64,000 nucleotides of DNA from Clostridiales bacterium. Its GTDB lineage: Bacteria; Acidobacteriota; Aminicenantia; Aminicenantales; UBA8522. Below, piece after piece: positions 47,717-57,106 of the stretch. Made by a program: the position numbers and the translations under genes. The stretch covers positions 1 through 64,000 of the forward strand of contig JARYMI010000017.1 in the NCBI GenBank assembly GCA_029907205.1, given 5' to 3'. Under the pieces are notes generated by a model that was given only the letters and a program-made list of their open reading frames with translations, ran no database searches and was not told the DNA's origin. Positions within the stretch are counted from its first letter, which is position 1; each line of letters begins with the position of its first letter.

Positions 47717-48609
47717 GCAACAGAGGACATCGACCCGTCCTTCTCAAGGAGGTCCTGGACATTGTCGACGTCACGCGAGAAGGAATTTACATCGACGGCA
47801 CGATTGGCCTGGGTGGCCATGCCCTGGGAATCTTGCGGCAAAACCCGAGGGCTGCTCTTATCGGACTCGACATCGATGAACAATCCTTGGACGAGGCCAA
47901 GAAGAACCTCACACCGTATGCCGACAGAGTCCAGCTTTTCCATGCCGACTTCAGGTATATTCCCGGGCTCGACATCGATTTTTCGGCTGTCCGGGGAATG
48001 ATCCTGGACCTGGGACTGTCTTCATTCCAGCTCGATTCTCCGGAGAGAGGCTTCAGTTTCAACCAGGAAGGGCCGCTGGATATGAGGATGGACTTAAGGA
48101 ATAAGACGACGGCCTTTAAGATTATCGACACGTATTCCGAACCCAGGCTGGCCAGGCTCTTCTGGGAATACGGGGAGCTCAAGCAGGCCAGACGCCTGGC
48201 AAAGGAGATTATCGCCAGGAGGAAAGTGAAGAAAATCGAAACGACAACCGAACTCCGCTCCCTGGTCGAAGGCGTCTGCGGCTGGATTCCCCAGAAAGGA
48301 AAGATCCATCCCGCGGCCAAGGTCTTCCAGGCGCTCCGGATTGAAGTCAACGGAGAGCTCGAAGGGGTGGCCGAGTTTCTTGAAACAATGGCGCGAAAGG
48401 TTCCAACGGGCGCTCGTTTGGCCGTGATCTCGTTCCATTCTCTCGAGGACAGGATTGTCAAGCGTACCTTTGCCCGTCTCGCCTCAGATGAAGGAGGGAC
48501 TGCCCTCCTCCGCCTCCTCACCCGAAAGCCTATCACTCCATCGGAGGAAGAAAAGATATCTAACCCCAGGTCCCGGTCAGCCAAGCTCAGAGCAGCGGAG
48601 AAACTCTGA
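47713..48609 (+). CDS. rsmH: 16S rRNA (cytosine(1402)-N4)-methyltransferase
   Basis: A 298-residue SAM-dependent enzyme. HRPVLLKEVLDIV and DGTIGLGGHALGIL form the SAM site, and ISFHSLEDRIVKRTF is the catalytic-region signature. It methylates C1402 in the decoding centre of 16S rRNA. The ATG overlaps the mraZ stop (ATGA), and its stop overlaps the ftsL start (TGATG). Confidence 0.95.
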   Translation: MSNRGHRPVLLKEVLDIVDVTREGIYIDGTIGLGGHALGILRQNPRAALIGLDIDEQSLDEAKKNLTPYADRVQLFHADFRYIPGLDIDFSAVRGMILDLGLSSFQLDSPERGFSFNQEGPLDMRMDLRNKTTAFKIIDTYSEPRLARLFWEYGELKQARRLAKEIIARRKVKKIETTTELRSLVEGVCGWIPQKGKIHPAAKVFQALRIEVNGELEGVAEFLETMARKVPTGARLAVISFHSLEDRIVKRTFARLASDEGGTALLRLLTRKPITPSEEEKISNPRSRSAKLRAAEKL

Positions 48610-48917
48610 TGGTCAGAAGGCGATACGAAAAAAAAGAAATCGCTCTGGCCGCTGCCTGCATCCTTTTGGCTGTCGCTTTCCTCACTTTCTACATCTGGCA
48701 TCAGGCGGCTCTCATCAGCCTGGGCTACCAGACAAGCCGGCTGGAAGAAAAAATAGGCCAGCTCGAGGAGGAGATCAAGGGGCTGGAGATCAGGAAGACA
48801 TCGCTTTTATCTTTGGAGAAGGTGGAGAGGGTCGCGCGGGAAAAACTCGGCCTCGTGGAGCCACGGCCCGAGCAGATCATCTATGAGGATTTCAGGTTGA
48901 CGAACGAAGATGAATGA
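48609..48917 (+). CDS. ftsL: Cell division protein FtsL
   Basis: A 102-residue bitopic protein: short basic N-terminus, one membrane helix (about 11-31, AAACILLAVAFLTFYIW), then a coiled coil (LEEKIGQLEEEIKGLEIRKTSL) and a conserved tail (VERVAREKLGL). It forms a complex with FtsB and FtsQ that controls FtsWI. Identity rests on the position between rsmH and ftsI plus topology, as FtsL sequences are poorly conserved. It overlaps ftsI by 8 bp. Confidence 0.88.
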   Translation: MVRRRYEKKEIALAAACILLAVAFLTFYIWHQAALISLGYQTSRLEEKIGQLEEEIKGLEIRKTSLLSLEKVERVAREKLGLVEPRPEQIIYEDFRLTNEDE

Positions 48918-50676
48918 GTCAAGCTCTTTCTTCCAGAAGCGCATCCGCAAAAGAACAATCATTTTGAGTTTCTTTTTTTTCCTCTGGTTTTCCGCGTTGA
49001 CCCTGCGTCTCGTCGAACTCCAGGTGATTGAACACGGCCGGCTCAGGGCTGCTGCTTTCAGGCAGAACCAGCTCAAGTCGAAGATAATTCCAGAAAGGGG
49101 AACAATCTACGACCGCCGGGGCATAATTCTGGCCCGGAGCTTCCCCGCGCCTTCCGTCTCTTATATCCCCTCGGAGGAAGAACCCCTCCCCCAAAAGCTT
49201 GCCAAGATCGAAGAGCTCTCAAGAGTCCTCGAGCTTTCTAACGCGGACCTCACAAGAATCAAGGCGAGAATCGAAAAAGGAGAGACTTTTGTCTGGATCA
49301 AAAGAAAAATCAGCCCTGAAAAGGCGGAACAGGTCAAAAGACTCGGGATGAGCGAAATTACTATCCAGGAGGAAAATAAGCGCTATTACCCTCTCGGCCG
49401 GCTGGCCGCCCATGTCCTCGGCGGGGTGAACATCGATGATGAAGGGGCCGGCGGAGTAGAGCTCGAATGCGATGTCAGGCTGAAAGGCGTGGCTGGGGAG
49501 GGTCTCTTCCTGAGAGATGCAAAAAAAAGGCATTATCACCGCGAGGTCCTAAAGCCGCCCACACCTGGCGAGGACTTGATCCTGACCGTCGACGAAACCA
49601 TCCAGTACATCGCCCAGCGGGAGCTGGAGAGGGCCGTGGAGTCTCATCAGGCAAACTGGGGAACCGTCATCATTTCCCACCCTCCCTCGGGAGAAATCCT
49701 CGCCATGGCCAGCTCTCCGGGTTATGACCCGAATGATTTTTCACGGGCTCATCCTGAAGAGAGACGAAACCGGGCCATCCAGTACAACTTTGAGCCCGGC
49801 TCGACATTCAAGATCGTTACCGCAGCGGCTGCCAGAGAATTTGGCCTGGTTGATTTCATGGACACTTTCGATTGCAGCAACGGCAGCATCAGAGTCGCCG
49901 GATGGACGATCAGCGACCATAAAAAAATGGGGGTCCTCAGCCTCTCTGAAGTCCTCATTCACTCCTCGAATGTCGGGACGGCCATGGTTGGCCAGCGCAT
50001 CGGCCCAGAGATTCTCTACAGGACGATCAAAGCTTTTCGTTTCGGGGAAAAAACCGGGGTCGAACTCCCCGGGGAGGAAGCCGGCATTTTCCATCCCCTC
50101 CCGAAATGGAGCGGCTCTTCGCTCGCTTCCCAGTCCATCGGTTACGGGATTTCCGTGACCGCCATCCAAGTGCTTCAAGCCATGAATGTTTTTGCTAACA
50201 ACGGTCTCTTAATTCCGCTTCGCGTGACGAGGGAAACTTTTGATTTTTCGCCCTCGCTCCAGGCTGCTCGTCCTGCTGGCGAGAGAATCATCTCAGAGAA
50301 AACAGCTTCTGACCTCGTCGAGAAAGTGTTCGAAAAAGTCGTCCTCGACGGCACAGGCCAGGCCGCTCGCCTGAAAGGCTTCACGGTGGCCGGCAAAACA
50401 GGGACAGCACAAAAAATAGACCCGGTGACAGGGGCTTATTCAGCACGCAAACATCTGGCTTCGTTTGTCGGGTTTGCCCCCGCCCGGAAGCCCTTCCTTT
50501 CGATGATCGTGGTCATCGATGAGCCGAAGGCGGGGCTCCATTACGGCGGCCAGGTGGCAGCTCCTGTTTTCCAGGAAATCGCCCGGCGAGTTCTCCTTTA
50601 CCTGGGCCAGACGCCTCAATTTGACCCGGCCAAGAAAGTGATCACTGCCCAGCTTCGGGAGGCGAGTTACCGATGA
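48910..50676 (+). CDS. ftsI: Septal peptidoglycan transpeptidase FtsI (PBP3)
   Basis: A 588-residue class B penicillin-binding protein. One N-terminal membrane helix (about 15-35), a dimerisation domain (PERGTIYDRRGIILA), then the transpeptidase with the active Ser in PGSTFKI, SxN in HSSNVG and the KTG box in AGKTGTAQK. It cross-links septal peptidoglycan with FtsW. No PASTA domains follow. It overlaps ftsL by 8 bp and murE by 4 bp. Confidence 0.95.
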   Translation: MNESSSFFQKRIRKRTIILSFFFFLWFSALTLRLVELQVIEHGRLRAAAFRQNQLKSKIIPERGTIYDRRGIILARSFPAPSVSYIPSEEEPLPQKLAKIEELSRVLELSNADLTRIKARIEKGETFVWIKRKISPEKAEQVKRLGMSEITIQEENKRYYPLGRLAAHVLGGVNIDDEGAGGVELECDVRLKGVAGEGLFLRDAKKRHYHREVLKPPTPGEDLILTVDETIQYIAQRELERAVESHQANWGTVIISHPPSGEILAMASSPGYDPNDFSRAHPEERRNRAIQYNFEPGSTFKIVTAAAAREFGLVDFMDTFDCSNGSIRVAGWTISDHKKMGVLSLSEVLIHSSNVGTAMVGQRIGPEILYRTIKAFRFGEKTGVELPGEEAGIFHPLPKWSGSSLASQSIGYGISVTAIQVLQAMNVFANNGLLIPLRVTRETFDFSPSLQAARPAGERIISEKTASDLVEKVFEKVVLDGTGQAARLKGFTVAGKTGTAQKIDPVTGAYSARKHLASFVGFAPARKPFLSMIVVIDEPKAGLHYGGQVAAPVFQEIARRVLLYLGQTPQFDPAKKVITAQLREASYR

Positions 50677-52142
50677 CCCTAAAGGATTTATTGAAAGACA
50701 TTCCCGACCTTCGGACAGGAAGCGACATCGACGTTGAAATTTCAGGCCTGGCCTATTCCTCGAAAATGGTCCAGCCTGGATTCCTGTTTGCGGCTATCAG
50801 GGGAGAAAAGAGGGACGGCTATGAGTTCATCGGAGAAGCGATCAGCCTGGGAGCTCGGGCCATCCTTTCCGAAAGGCCCGAGCCGCCGAACATGAAAGTT
50901 GCCTGGGTTGAAGTCAGGGATTCCAGAGAAGCGCTGGCCCTGGCCGCGGCCAATTTCTACGGACATCCTTCACTCGGGATGAAGGTTATCGGCATCACCG
51001 GGACCAAAGGGAAGACAACCCTGACATATCTTTTGGAGTCAATCCTCCGCCAGGCCGGTTTCAAGCCGGCCGTCATCGGAACAATAAACTACCGCTGGCC
51101 GGGAGAGGTCATTCCTGCTCAGAGGACGACACCCGAAGCCCCAGACCTCCAGAGAATGATGAGCAAAATGAAGTCGCTGGGGATGACCCATTGCCTCATC
51201 GAAGTTTCTTCTCACGCGCTCGACCTCAAACGCGTCTGGGGAATCCATTTTGACGTCGCCGTCTTCACCAACCTGAGCGCCGAGCATCTCGATTACCACG
51301 CCTCCATGGAAGATTATTTTGAAACCAAGAAAAAGCTTTTCTTTCTCAACGCCAAGAAAAGAACGGCAGTTGTCAACCTTGACGACGCCTGGGGCAAAAG
51401 GTTGATCTCCGAGCTTCCTCTGACCACCGTCTCTTATGGTCTCGAACCCGCCGCCATCGTTCGCGGTCAAAACTTCCGCTTCACAGAAAACGGAATCAAA
51501 GCGGAGGTGGACTATCCCGGCGGCACAATGAAAATCTGCTCCCGGCTCCTGGGGAAGCACAATTTCTACAACATCCTGGCAGCGGTCGCCATCGGGCTTG
51601 CGCTTGACGTGCCCGCAGCCCGGATCAAAGAAGGAATCGCCGAACTCAAGGGAGTGCCGGGCAGGCTTGAAAAAATAGACAACAACCTCGACCTTTGGGT
51701 CTTTGTTGATTACGCCCATACCGATATCGCCTTGAGAAGTCTGCTCGACGCCGTCCGGGAGCTAAAACCCCGCCGGATTCTTCTCGTCTTTGGGGCTGGA
51801 GGCGACAGGGACAAGGGGAAGAGAGCTCGGATGGGAGAAGTAGCGGCTGCGCTCGCCGACTGGACCTTTCTGACGTCCGACAACCCTCGGTCCGAAGACC
51901 CGCTGGCCATTCTTGCTGAGATAGAACAGGGTTTTGCCCGTTCAAGTTGCCGAGCTTACTCCATCATCCCGGACCGCCGCGAAGCCATTGAAGCCGCCCT
52001 GGCCGCAGCCAAAAAAGGGGACGCGGTCCTCATCGCCGGCAAAGGTCACGAGAATACTCAGATATTCAAGGACAGGACGATTCCTTTTGACGACGCTGAC
52101 GTCGCTCGCTCAACCCTCAAAGCCTTGGAGTCAAGAACGTGA
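50673..52142 (+). CDS. murE: UDP-MurNAc-tripeptide synthetase (meso-DAP adding)
   Basis: A 489-residue Mur ligase with ATP loop GITGTKGKTTLTYLL and the carboxylated-lysine and C-terminal domains. The motif SDNPRSEDP near residue 410 contains DNPR, which selects meso-diaminopimelate over lysine, so the cell wall is probably DAP-type. It adds the third amino acid to UDP-MurNAc-L-Ala-D-Glu. The ATGA overlap with ftsI implies coupling. Confidence 0.95.
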   Translation: MTLKDLLKDIPDLRTGSDIDVEISGLAYSSKMVQPGFLFAAIRGEKRDGYEFIGEAISLGARAILSERPEPPNMKVAWVEVRDSREALALAAANFYGHPSLGMKVIGITGTKGKTTLTYLLESILRQAGFKPAVIGTINYRWPGEVIPAQRTTPEAPDLQRMMSKMKSLGMTHCLIEVSSHALDLKRVWGIHFDVAVFTNLSAEHLDYHASMEDYFETKKKLFFLNAKKRTAVVNLDDAWGKRLISELPLTTVSYGLEPAAIVRGQNFRFTENGIKAEVDYPGGTMKICSRLLGKHNFYNILAAVAIGLALDVPAARIKEGIAELKGVPGRLEKIDNNLDLWVFVDYAHTDIALRSLLDAVRELKPRRILLVFGAGGDRDKGKRARMGEVAAALADWTFLTSDNPRSEDPLAILAEIEQGFARSSCRAYSIIPDRREAIEAALAAAKKGDAVLIAGKGHENTQIFKDRTIPFDDADVARSTLKALESRT

Positions 52143-53530
52143 TGGCCGAGCTGCGTTTGAAAGAGATTGCCGCAAGAGTCAACGGGCGGATCATCCAGGG
52201 CGATCCCGCGCTTGTTTTTGCCCAGTTCAACATCGATTCCCGTTTGAGCCAGCCGGGAGAGTTATTTTTTGCCCTGAGGGCCAGGCGGGATGGCCACGAT
52301 TTCATCCCCGACGCCGCAGCCAGGGGAGCCCGCGGCGCCGTCATTTCCCGTGAGGTTCAGTCTCCCGGGCAGAACTTTGCCCTTGTTCGCGTGGAGGACA
52401 CAGCCGTCGCTCTGCAAAGACTGGCCGGCTCTGTCCTTGCCGACCATCCTGTTAAGGTTGTCGGCATCACGGGAAGTGTCGGCAAGACCACGACCAAGGA
52501 GTTCGCCGCCAGCCTCCTTGCCCGGAGGTTCAACGTCCTCAAGTCCGAGGGCAATTACAACAATCACATCGGGTTGGCGCTCTCACTGCTCAGGCTCAAT
52601 CCAAGCTACGACGTGGCTGTCCTTGAGATGGCAATGAGTGGTCGCGGTGAAATCAGGACGCTCACCCGCATCGCTCCGCCCGACGTCTCGGTCGTTATTA
52701 ACGTCAACCCCGTTCATCTCGAATTTCTCCACAGCTTGGAGGAAATTGCCCTGGCCAAGAAGGAAATCCTCGAGGGCACAAAACCCGGCGGCACGGCCGT
52801 CGTCAACGCTGATGACCCCTGGGTCCGCACCATCAGCCAGGACTGGAAGGGCCAGAAAATAACCTTTGGCCTTTCGCCCCGATGCGATGTCCGGGCCACG
52901 CGCATCAGGAAAAAGGGCACCGACGGAATGGTTATCAAGCTTCACTTAGGGAGAGAAAAAGAGGAAGTCCTCTTTCCTTTTGTTTACGATGACTACCTCT
53001 ATAATCTCCTGGCAGCTGTCAGCGCAAACCATGCTCTTTTTCTTCCCTTTGACGACATCATCCAGATGATTCCCCAACTCAAGCCTTTCAGCCGGAGGGG
53101 CGAGATCTTCCGGCTGGCTTCATCAATCGAGCTCGTCGACGATTCCTATAACTCCAACCCAAAAGCGCTCGCCTCGGTTCTCAGGAGCCTGGCTTCTCTC
53201 CCGGCTCGAAGAAGGGTCGCCGTGCTCGGCGACATGCTCGAGCTCGGAGAAAAGGAAATCGAATTCCACATCGAGGCTGGCGAAGAGGTTGTCGCTTGCG
53301 GCTGGGATGTCCTTATCACTGTCGGCCGTCTCAGCCTTCACCTGGCCGAAAGCGCCCAGGCAGCGGGCCTCGACCCCTGTCGAATCTTTTCATTCGCCTC
53401 TTCTGAAGAAGCCGCTGCCAGAATGACCTCAATCATACAAACAGGAGATCTTATCCTGGTCAAGGGATCACGGGGCATGAAGATGGACTTTATCGCCGAC
53501 AGAATCAAGTCCTATTTCAGGGAGGACTGA
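52142..53530 (+). CDS. murF: UDP-MurNAc-tripeptide-D-alanyl-D-alanine ligase
   Basis: A 462-residue Mur ligase. ATP loop GITGSVGKTTTKEFAASLL; the central domain has VLEMAMSGRGEI, and VDDSYNSNPKAL is the MurF-specific substrate segment. It adds D-Ala-D-Ala to the UDP-MurNAc tripeptide. I choose ATG 52142, which shares one base with the murE stop; a GTG at 52139 is also possible. Confidence 0.95.
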   Translation: MAELRLKEIAARVNGRIIQGDPALVFAQFNIDSRLSQPGELFFALRARRDGHDFIPDAAARGARGAVISREVQSPGQNFALVRVEDTAVALQRLAGSVLADHPVKVVGITGSVGKTTTKEFAASLLARRFNVLKSEGNYNNHIGLALSLLRLNPSYDVAVLEMAMSGRGEIRTLTRIAPPDVSVVINVNPVHLEFLHSLEEIALAKKEILEGTKPGGTAVVNADDPWVRTISQDWKGQKITFGLSPRCDVRATRIRKKGTDGMVIKLHLGREKEEVLFPFVYDDYLYNLLAAVSANHALFLPFDDIIQMIPQLKPFSRRGEIFRLASSIELVDDSYNSNPKALASVLRSLASLPARRRVAVLGDMLELGEKEIEFHIEAGEEVVACGWDVLITVGRLSLHLAESAQAAGLDPCRIFSFASSEEAAARMTSIIQTGDLILVKGSRGMKMDFIADRIKSYFRED

Positions 53531-53531
53531 A

Positions 53532-54620
53532 GTGCTGTACTGGCTGTTCGTTCCGTTAAAAGAATATTTTTTCTTTTTCAACGTCTTCCGTTACATCACT
53601 GTCAGGACAGCCTTGGCTGGGGTAACAGCCCTGTTGGTGAGTTTCCTCCTCGGTCCCCGGCTGATCAGGATGATGAAAAAATACCAGGTCGGGCAGGAGA
53701 TCCGGCCCGAAGGCCCACAGTCTCACCACACAAAAAAGGGGACGCCCTCCATGGGAGGAATCCTGATCATCGCTTCCACCGTCATCCCGACGCTTCTCTG
53801 GGGAAACCTGGGCAACGTTTACGTCTGGCTAGCCATGTTGACCATGATCAGTTTCGGGGCCATCGGATTTTGGGATGATATCCTGAAAGTCAGGAGACAC
53901 CGGTCTTTGGGGCTCAAGGCAAGAAACAAACTCCTCTTGCAATTCTTTCTGGCAGCAGCCATCGGCCTGGTTCTTGTCTATATCAGCACCGCCGGTCGTT
54001 TCAGCCTCCAGTTGAGTTTTCCCTTCTTCAAAAAATGGGTTCCCTACCTGGGCTGGTTTTATCTCCCCTTGATCATGTTTATCCTTGTCGCGTCCTCCAA
54101 CGCCGTCAACCTGGCCGACGGACTGGATGGGCTGGCCATCGGCCTGACTTTTATCAGCGCCATGGCGCTGACCGCGCTGACTTACATCGCGGGCCACGCC
54201 CTCTACTCGACTTACCTGAATATCCCTCGCGTTCCGCTGGCTGCGGAGCTGACCGTGTTTGCCGGAGCTTTCTCCGGAGCTTGCCTTGCTTTCCTCTGGT
54301 TCAACTGCCACCCGGCTGAAATCTTCATGGGAGACGTGGGAGCCCTTTCTCTTGGCGCTACGCTGGCCTGCATCGCCATCCTGATCAAACAGGAGTTCCT
54401 CCTGTTCACCGTGGCCGGCGTGTTCATTCTTGAGGCGCTCTCGGTCCTCCTTCAGGTGGGATATTTCAAGGTCTCGGGAGGCAAGAGAGTTTTCAAGATG
54501 GCGCCGCTCCACCACCACTTCGAGCTCATCGGCTGGCCCGAAGAAAAGGTCGTCATCAGGTTCTGGATTCTGGCCATTATCTTCGCTTTGTTCAGCCTGA
54601 CAACATTAAAACTGAGATAA
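53532..54620 (+). CDS. mraY: Phospho-MurNAc-pentapeptide transferase
   Basis: A 362-residue polytopic enzyme with about ten membrane helices, starting at GTG with GGAGG 7 bp upstream. Catalytic signatures are GFWDDILKV (paired Asp), NAVNLADGLDGLA, FMGDVGALSLG and PLHHHFELIG. It transfers phospho-MurNAc-pentapeptide to undecaprenyl phosphate, giving lipid I on the inner membrane. Confidence 0.95.
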   Translation: MLYWLFVPLKEYFFFFNVFRYITVRTALAGVTALLVSFLLGPRLIRMMKKYQVGQEIRPEGPQSHHTKKGTPSMGGILIIASTVIPTLLWGNLGNVYVWLAMLTMISFGAIGFWDDILKVRRHRSLGLKARNKLLLQFFLAAAIGLVLVYISTAGRFSLQLSFPFFKKWVPYLGWFYLPLIMFILVASSNAVNLADGLDGLAIGLTFISAMALTALTYIAGHALYSTYLNIPRVPLAAELTVFAGAFSGACLAFLWFNCHPAEIFMGDVGALSLGATLACIAILIKQEFLLFTVAGVFILEALSVLLQVGYFKVSGGKRVFKMAPLHHHFELIGWPEEKVVIRFWILAIIFALFSLTTLKLR

Positions 54621-54622
54621 AC

Positions 54623-55990
54623 ATGGAAATTGCCGGAAAAAAAGTGCTGGTCGTCGGATTAGGAAAAACCGGCCGCGCTTTGGTCCACTTCCTTCTCCGA
54701 CAGGGCGCCAGCGTGACGGTCAGCGAGAAAAAGACAGAAGCTGAGTTGGGCAGAAAAGCGAAAAACTGGAAGCGAAAAGGAGTTCGCCTGGAAACCGACG
54801 GCCACCGTCTGCCGACTTTTCTTGAGGCTGATATCATCGTGCCCAGCCCCGGAGCCGCGTCGATCCCGGAGCTCAACGCGGCGAAAAAAGCCGGGGCCAG
54901 AATCATGTCCGAGATCGAGCTGGCTTATCATTTTCTGAGAGGACGGGTTGTCGGCATCACCGGGACAAACGGAAAATCAACGACCGCGACTCTGGCATAT
55001 AAGATCCTCAAAGAGGCGGGCAGGAAAGCCTATCTGGCGGGAAACATCGGAACGCCTCTCATCGCCTACGCCGAAAAGAGCCGGGACGACCATATCTTCG
55101 TGACTGAAATCTCCAGCTTTCAGCTCGAGCACATCGACCGCTTCCGGGCGTTCATGTCCGTTTTCCTCAACATCTCTCAGAATCATTTGGACTGGCACGG
55201 CTCCTTTGAAAATTACTTCAACGCCAAGAAAAGACTCGTCTTAGCTCAAGATGAGGGCGGAATCGCCATCTTAAACCGCGACGACCCCCTGGTCTGGCCT
55301 CTGGCCAAGGAGGCTCGCGCGACAGTCTTTTCCTTTAGCACGAGAAGGAAGGTTGAGCGCGGCTGTGCCGTCAGCGGAGACTGGATCCTCTTGGCCGGCC
55401 AAAAACAAACGAAACTCATGAAGACCGCCGAAATTCCCCTCCGCGGCCTCCACAACCAGGAGAATGTCATGGCCGCAGCTCTCATCGGACACTGCCTCGG
55501 AGTGCCGGCCGGGTTGATGCGGCGGTCGATCCGGACATTTTCCGGGTTGGAGCATCGTCTAGAGAAAGTGCTCTCCTATGGTCGCGTGGACTATATTAAC
55601 GACTCCAAGGCCACAACAGTGGACGCGACCATCAAGGCCATCGAGAGCTTCGACAAAAAGATCATCCTTATCCTTGGTGGCCGGGACAAAGGAGCTGATT
55701 TCACCCTTCTCCGGAAGCCGGTCCGTGGGAAAGTGAAAAAGGTCATCCTCGTCGGAGAAGCCCGGGAAAAAATAAGAAATGCCTTGCGCGGTGTCGCCCC
55801 GATGGAAGATGCCTCAACTCTCCGCCAGGCGGTTTCCCTTGCGTCCGCTTCTGCCCGTCCGGGAGAAGTGGTTCTTCTTGCTCCAGCCTGCACGAGCTTC
55901 GACATGTTCAAGAATTTCGAAGCGCGGGGCCGGGTCTTTAAAAAGGAAGTCAGGAGGTTAGCTCAAGCCTTCCAAGGAAAGAAAGCGTAA
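54623..55990 (+). CDS. murD: UDP-MurNAc-L-alanine:D-glutamate ligase
   Basis: A 455-residue Mur ligase. The N-terminal Rossmann motif VVGLGKTGRALVHFL binds UDP-MurNAc-Ala, GITGTNGKSTTATLAY is the ATP loop, EISSFQLEHI and NDSKATTVDATI are MurD-type signatures. It adds D-Glu. It lies 2 bp after mraY with no good ribosome site of its own, so translation may be coupled. Confidence 0.95.
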   Translation: MEIAGKKVLVVGLGKTGRALVHFLLRQGASVTVSEKKTEAELGRKAKNWKRKGVRLETDGHRLPTFLEADIIVPSPGAASIPELNAAKKAGARIMSEIELAYHFLRGRVVGITGTNGKSTTATLAYKILKEAGRKAYLAGNIGTPLIAYAEKSRDDHIFVTEISSFQLEHIDRFRAFMSVFLNISQNHLDWHGSFENYFNAKKRLVLAQDEGGIAILNRDDPLVWPLAKEARATVFSFSTRRKVERGCAVSGDWILLAGQKQTKLMKTAEIPLRGLHNQENVMAAALIGHCLGVPAGLMRRSIRTFSGLEHRLEKVLSYGRVDYINDSKATTVDATIKAIESFDKKIILILGGRDKGADFTLLRKPVRGKVKKVILVGEAREKIRNALRGVAPMEDASTLRQAVSLASASARPGEVVLLAPACTSFDMFKNFEARGRVFKKEVRRLAQAFQGKKA

Positions 55991-55993
55991 GCC

Positions 55994-57106
55994 ATGGAAA
56001 TCTTCAAGCCCTTCGGGTTCGACAAAACGCTCGCTCTCATCACGTTTGTCCTGCTCGGCCTGGGCTTTGTCATGGTCTTTAGCTCCTCCGCCGTGCTGGC
56101 CGAGGAAAAATACCACCAGTCCCTGTATTTTCTCATCCAGCAGCTCATCGGCGCTGGAGTCGGTCTGGCAGTTCTCCTTTTCATCCTTTCAGCGAGAAAG
56201 CCTTTCTTCCAGAATCCTCTGCTCATCTATGGCCTCCTTCTCCTGACTCTTTTTCTCCTGGCCATGTGTTTTGTTATGCCCACAGTGGCAAGGACCAACC
56301 GCTGGATCCAGTTTTTCGGGTTGCGCTTCCAGCCTTCGGAACTGGCCAAGATCAGCCTCGTCCTTTTCCTGGCCTTTTATCTGGATAAAAAAAAGGACCG
56401 CATCGATGAGTGGCGGATCCTGATTTTTCCGCTTTTTATCATCAGTCTTTTCACCTTGCTTATTCTGAAGGAGCCCGACTACGGAACAGCCCTGCTCGTT
56501 TTTGCCATCTGCGCTGCAATGCTTTACCTTGGCGGAGTCAAACTCCGCTACCTGGCGGTTCTTGGCCTGGGGGCAGCAGGACTTTTCGCTTTTTTCCTAT
56601 TCCAGGCGAGCTACCGGCTGGAGAGGATCGCCGGTTTCATGGATCCGGACAAGGACCCTCTGGGCAACAGCTTTCAGGTCATTCAGTCAAAGCTCGCCGT
56701 CGGGTCGGGCGGCCTCTTAGGCTTGAGCCTGGGTCAGAGCACGCAAAAACTCTTCTTTCTGCCGTGCGCTCACACCGATTTCATCTACGCCATCTTGGGC
56801 GAAGAATTCGGCCTCCTCGGCACGCTGGCCGTTCTTCTCCTCTTTCTCGTTTTCCTGTGGCGAGGTTTGGCCATCTCGGCTAGAGCACCCACTCCAGCCG
56901 GTCAGTTGGCCGCTGCGGGCTTGACCCTTGGGATCTTCGTTCAGGCTTTGCTCAACATCTCCATCGTTTTGGGGTTGGGTCCCCCAAAGGGCGTTCCCCT
57001 GCCGCTTTTAAGCTTTGGCCGCTCATCGCTCATCATGAACCTGGCGGCCATTGGAATCATCCTAAACATCTCCCAGAGAAAACGGAGCGAGAGAGGCAAA
57101 CGATGA
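55994..57106 (+). CDS. ftsW: Septal peptidoglycan glycosyltransferase FtsW
   Basis: A 370-residue SEDS protein with about ten membrane helices. Signatures include ARTNRWIQFFGLRFQPSELAK, FMDPDKDPLGNSFQVIQS (containing the catalytic-region Asp), IYAILGEEFGLLG and KGVPLPLLSFGRSSL. It polymerises lipid II at the septum together with FtsI. It overlaps murG by 4 bp (ATGA). Confidence 0.95.
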   Translation: MEIFKPFGFDKTLALITFVLLGLGFVMVFSSSAVLAEEKYHQSLYFLIQQLIGAGVGLAVLLFILSARKPFFQNPLLIYGLLLLTLFLLAMCFVMPTVARTNRWIQFFGLRFQPSELAKISLVLFLAFYLDKKKDRIDEWRILIFPLFIISLFTLLILKEPDYGTALLVFAICAAMLYLGGVKLRYLAVLGLGAAGLFAFFLFQASYRLERIAGFMDPDKDPLGNSFQVIQSKLAVGSGGLLGLSLGQSTQKLFFLPCAHTDFIYAILGEEFGLLGTLAVLLLFLVFLWRGLAISARAPTPAGQLAAAGLTLGIFVQALLNISIVLGLGPPKGVPLPLLSFGRSSLIMNLAAIGIILNISQRKRSERGKR